Assembly: GCF_001618955.1 (NCBI RefSeq)
Contig: NZ_LVYV01000001.1
Span: 689,501 to 753,500, forward strand
Origin: Tardiphaga robiniae
GTDB lineage: Bacteria > Pseudomonadota > Alphaproteobacteria > Rhizobiales > Xanthobacteraceae
Reading direction: 5' to 3'
DNA length: 64,000 bases
Both the position numbers and the translations under genes were made by a program. The notes beneath the pieces are model-generated. The model saw only the letters and a program-made list of their open reading frames with translations, made no database searches and was not told the origin of the DNA. The first letter of the stretch is position 1. Every line of letters starts with the position of its first letter. Positions 61,873 to 64,000 of this stretch are shown here, piece by piece.

Positions 61873-63750
61873 ATGGTCGATTTAAGTTCTGCCCGTGTCA
61901 ATGATTCCGACGCCAAACCGTCTATCCCGCGTTTCCGGTACGCCTCAGACGCCGAGCGCCGAGCGTTTGGCCCTGCTGAACACATCCGCGCGGTCCACCC
62001 ACCCAGCAGCGGCACAGGCCTACGTCGGGGCTTCGTCGTGTGGGGAGAGAAAGTTACGTGGACGGATGCGAAGGGACGTGAGCGACATTGGAGATCGTCA
62101 TCGGATCACGTTGGTGGTGAAGCGGAGCATGCCGCCAGAAAGTTCATCGCGAACGGCAAACAAGGAACAGTAAACAATCTGTACTTTTCGATGCAGTCGT
62201 TCCGTCGACCGAATAGCCGAAGGGTCAAGAATCTCTCGGCGCTCGGCTGTGCCTTCGTTGACGTCGACTACAAGCAGGTAGAACGCTGGAAGGGAATGGA
62301 CCCTTGCATCGTGATGAGTGCGATCCTTCCTGCTCTCGACGACGCGAAGATTCCGCCGCCATCGTTTGTGATGGACTCAGGAAACGGTCTTCACGCCGTC
62401 TGGCTTCACGGCCTGTTGCCAAAGGCCGCGGAAAAGCGGTGGAATCTTGTACAAGAACGCCTTCTCGATGCCTTGAAGCCATTCGGTGCGGACCCGAACG
62501 CGAAGGATGCAGCGCGAGTGCTGCGTCTTTCCGGAAGTTGGAATCCGGCTGCGCGAGGCATTGGCCGCGGACATGTTCATCTTGTCTGGATTCAAGGCAG
62601 CGAAATCGCCAAGCCATTTCGATACGACTTCGACGCACTTGCCGATGAGGTCCTGCCGCTGACAAGAGCCGAAATCGTGGTGCTTCGCGCCGAGCGCGCG
62701 AAACGCCGGGCCCAAACCACGCCCGGCTTCCGGAAGGGCCAAAAGCCCGTCGCACGAAGAGACTCGGCGAGTTACGCGGAAACGGTCCTCGAAGATCTGC
62801 ATAGGCTCCGGAGTTATCGTTTTCCATCGGGAGCCCTGCCCGCTGGTCAACGGGATGCCTGGTTGTTCGTGGCCTCAATGGCCTTGTCGTGGATCACTCC
62901 AGCACCTGCACTTGAGGGCCAAATCCTTGCATTGGCTTGCAAGGTCTCTGGTTGGCGGGAGCGAGAGGCACGCTCAAGGATGGGATCAATCATCCGTCGC
63001 GCCAAGGATGCTGCAGCCGGCAAGAAGATCGAGTACGACCGAAAAGAAGTCGACCCTCGCTATCGGATGAAAGCCGAAACGATCATCAAGTGGCTGAATG
63101 TCACTGAGGATGAAATGGGCAATGCAAAGCTGCGTGTGCTCCTCAACCCCGACGCTCGCCGTGAACGGAAGGCACAGGATGCGCGCGATCGCCGCAAGAG
63201 CAGGGGCGCGACGGGGCACGGCGAGAATCGCGTCTCCCGGATCGAGATCGGGCAGCGTGCCATGTGGATGCATGTGCGCGATGGCATGACGTATGCGGAG
63301 ATCGCCGCTGAACTCAAAATCTCGAAAGCGACTGTTGGGAAGGCAATCGCCGAAGTCCGTGATGCATTGTCGTCAACGAGACAAAACACCGAGAAAACAA
63401 GGGAGGCCGCGTTTCGTGCTGTATATGGTGGTATCCACCCCCTGAAAGGGGGTGGTACCCATGCATCGGGGTCTGGGGTGCTTGCACCCCGCACGACCAC
63501 ACCCAAAAAATCATCTTCCTTCTGTCCTTCGCCTCCCACTCAGGAAGCCGCTGCCTCAGGCAGCGGAACAGTCGCGATAGCGACTAGGGCAGCACAACGG
63601 GCGCAGAAGGCGGAGAGGACGGTGAAACTAAAGCAGATGGCATCAACACCCACCCAAGCCGATAGAACGGACAATAGGCACGCTTCCAAAGGTTCTTCGG
63701 ACATCTCTGACTTCCGCCGTCCGGCCTTTCTATCTCGGAAGGCTGGCTGA
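61873..63750 (+). CDS. AEP-type primase / replication protein of a mobile element
   Basis: A 625-residue protein. Residues about 100-225 hold an archaeo-eukaryotic primase core: metal Asp130 and Asp132 in GCAFVDVDYKQ, MDSGNGLHAVWLHG (His174 in the SGxGxH motif) and DAARVLRLSGSWN (Arg215, Arg218). A helical domain (about 300-400) follows, then a helix-turn-helix at about 470-495 (TYAEIAAELKISKATVGKAI). The C-terminal 130 residues are low-complexity and Ser/Thr/Lys-rich. Such primases replicate plasmids, ICEs and phage-like elements. It is divergent from the MTase operon. The ribosome site CAGAGG precedes ATG. Confidence 0.8.
   Translation: MVDLSSARVNDSDAKPSIPRFRYASDAERRAFGPAEHIRAVHPPSSGTGLRRGFVVWGEKVTWTDAKGRERHWRSSSDHVGGEAEHAARKFIANGKQGTVNNLYFSMQSFRRPNSRRVKNLSALGCAFVDVDYKQVERWKGMDPCIVMSAILPALDDAKIPPPSFVMDSGNGLHAVWLHGLLPKAAEKRWNLVQERLLDALKPFGADPNAKDAARVLRLSGSWNPAARGIGRGHVHLVWIQGSEIAKPFRYDFDALADEVLPLTRAEIVVLRAERAKRRAQTTPGFRKGQKPVARRDSASYAETVLEDLHRLRSYRFPSGALPAGQRDAWLFVASMALSWITPAPALEGQILALACKVSGWREREARSRMGSIIRRAKDAAAGKKIEYDRKEVDPRYRMKAETIIKWLNVTEDEMGNAKLRVLLNPDARRERKAQDARDRRKSRGATGHGENRVSRIEIGQRAMWMHVRDGMTYAEIAAELKISKATVGKAIAEVRDALSSTRQNTEKTREAAFRAVYGGIHPLKGGGTHASGSGVLAPRTTTPKKSSSFCPSPPTQEAAASGSGTVAIATRAAQRAQKAERTVKLKQMASTPTQADRTDNRHASKGSSDISDFRRPAFLSRKAG
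63430..63459. repeat. GC-rich hairpin inside primase gene tail
   Basis: CCACCCCC-TGAAA-GGGGGTGG: an 8-bp perfect stem with a short loop, extended by GGTA/TACC. It lies in the coding sequence between the helix-turn-helix and the low-complexity C-terminus of the replication protein. Confidence 0.45.
63548..63566. repeat. Perfect 9-bp palindrome inside primase gene tail
   Basis: CCGCTGCCT-C-AGGCAGCGG, a perfect inverted repeat with a single central base. A second strong palindrome within 120 bases of the previous one in the low-complexity tail suggests the tail DNA has a structural role or non-coding origin. Confidence 0.45.
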
Positions 63751-63968
63751 TCATCGTGACGACGTGGTCACCCAATGCTCCGTAGCAGAAAGGGAAAGCT
63801 CATGATCCCGCACAACGGACGCACGCGGGGCAATGGACGGCAGGAACGCCCAGTTGGCTCCAACACCCATCCAAGTAAATCGAAGCGACGAAAGGCACGC
63901 TCTAGACGGTTCTATGGCCATCACCGCCTTCCGCCGCCCAGCTACTTTGATACGGAAGGTCGGCCGAT
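63648..63968 (+). repeat. Degenerate ~105-base direct repeat at end of primase gene and beyond
   Basis: The segments 63648-63752 and 63863-63968 match in order: AACACCCA-CCAAG, GGCACGCT, GGTTCT, TTCCGCCG-CC and CGGAAGG-CGG/TGGC-GAT. The first copy encodes the C-terminus of the replication protein; the second lies in a different reading frame of the following partial ORF. The DNA rather than the protein is therefore what is duplicated. Confidence 0.55.
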
Positions 63969-64000
63969 GGCCACGACTTCGTACTCGTTCGCCGCAGGAA
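63802..64000 (+). CDS. Partial ORF at window end, uncharacterised
   Basis: An ATG at 63802 with an AAAGGGAAAG ribosome-like site opens a frame that runs off the window (66 codons seen, MIPHNGRTRGNGRQERPVGS then a very Arg/Lys-rich stretch). It is unrecognised. The high Arg and Pro content suggests either a small DNA-binding protein of the element or a chance frame in the duplicated DNA. Confidence 0.35.
   Translation, partial: MIPHNGRTRGNGRQERPVGSNTHPSKSKRRKARSRRFYGHHRLPPPSYFDTEGRPMATTSYSFAAG

Overview
The window looks like a chromosomal segment of a GC-rich alphaproteobacterium of the Bradyrhizobium / Rhodopseudomonas / Afipia / Tardiphaga group (Nitrobacteraceae). The reasons are a RegR/ActR-type response regulator, MmcB, a DUF1236 protein, an LapG-type (BTLCP) cysteine protease, a CHASE2 adenylate cyclase, and many short palindromic intergenic repeats of the kind scattered through those genomes. 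The genus is an inference; no rRNA or other marker gene is present.

Region 1 (1-31.9 kb) is ordinary core and accessory metabolism in short transcription units: an amino-acid ABC binding protein, a tandem acyl-CoA dehydrogenase pair, small enzymes (carboxymuconolactone decarboxylase family, VOC family, metallo-beta-lactamase fold), RegR, MmcB, a fatty acid desaturase, a large hybrid histidine kinase, a PHB-depolymerase-like esterase, a chromate pair (rhodanese-ChrB plus ChrA), a drug-type MFS pump, soluble transhydrogenase SthA, an OmpA-family protein, HtpX, a luciferase-like monooxygenase, a cupin/SDR pair and a chemoreceptor.

Region 2 (31.9-43.2 kb) is a surface-protein locus. An LapG-like periplasmic protease is divergent from a 1514-residue FecR/cadherin-like/beta-helix/RTX protein. 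That protein is followed by its probable type I secretion ABC transporter and membrane-fusion protein (4-bp overlap) and a CHASE2 adenylate cyclase. An 839-bp gene-free, repeat-rich stretch follows.

Region 3 (44-55.7 kb) holds a sulfonate-type operon (ssuD-ssuC-ssuB-flavin reductase, without ssuA), a PAS-GGDEF-EAL protein, a YccF protein, a polysaccharide deacetylase, small exported proteins, an acyltransferase, an amidohydrolase and a methyltransferase.

Region 4 (56.1-64 kb) begins at tRNA-Arg(CCG) and looks like the edge of an integrated element with visibly lower GC in its middle. Five minus-strand genes form one probable operon: C5-cytosine methyltransferase, GHKL (MORC/MutL/Hsp90-type) ATPase, Rossmann-like protein, second C5-cytosine methyltransferase and Vsr endonuclease. 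It is divergent from a primase-polymerase (AEP-type) replication protein whose downstream DNA carries a degenerate direct repeat running toward the window end. The five-gene methylase/ATPase/Vsr cassette is the best candidate here for an incompletely described defence or epigenetic system. No integrase, IS element or CRISPR array was seen.
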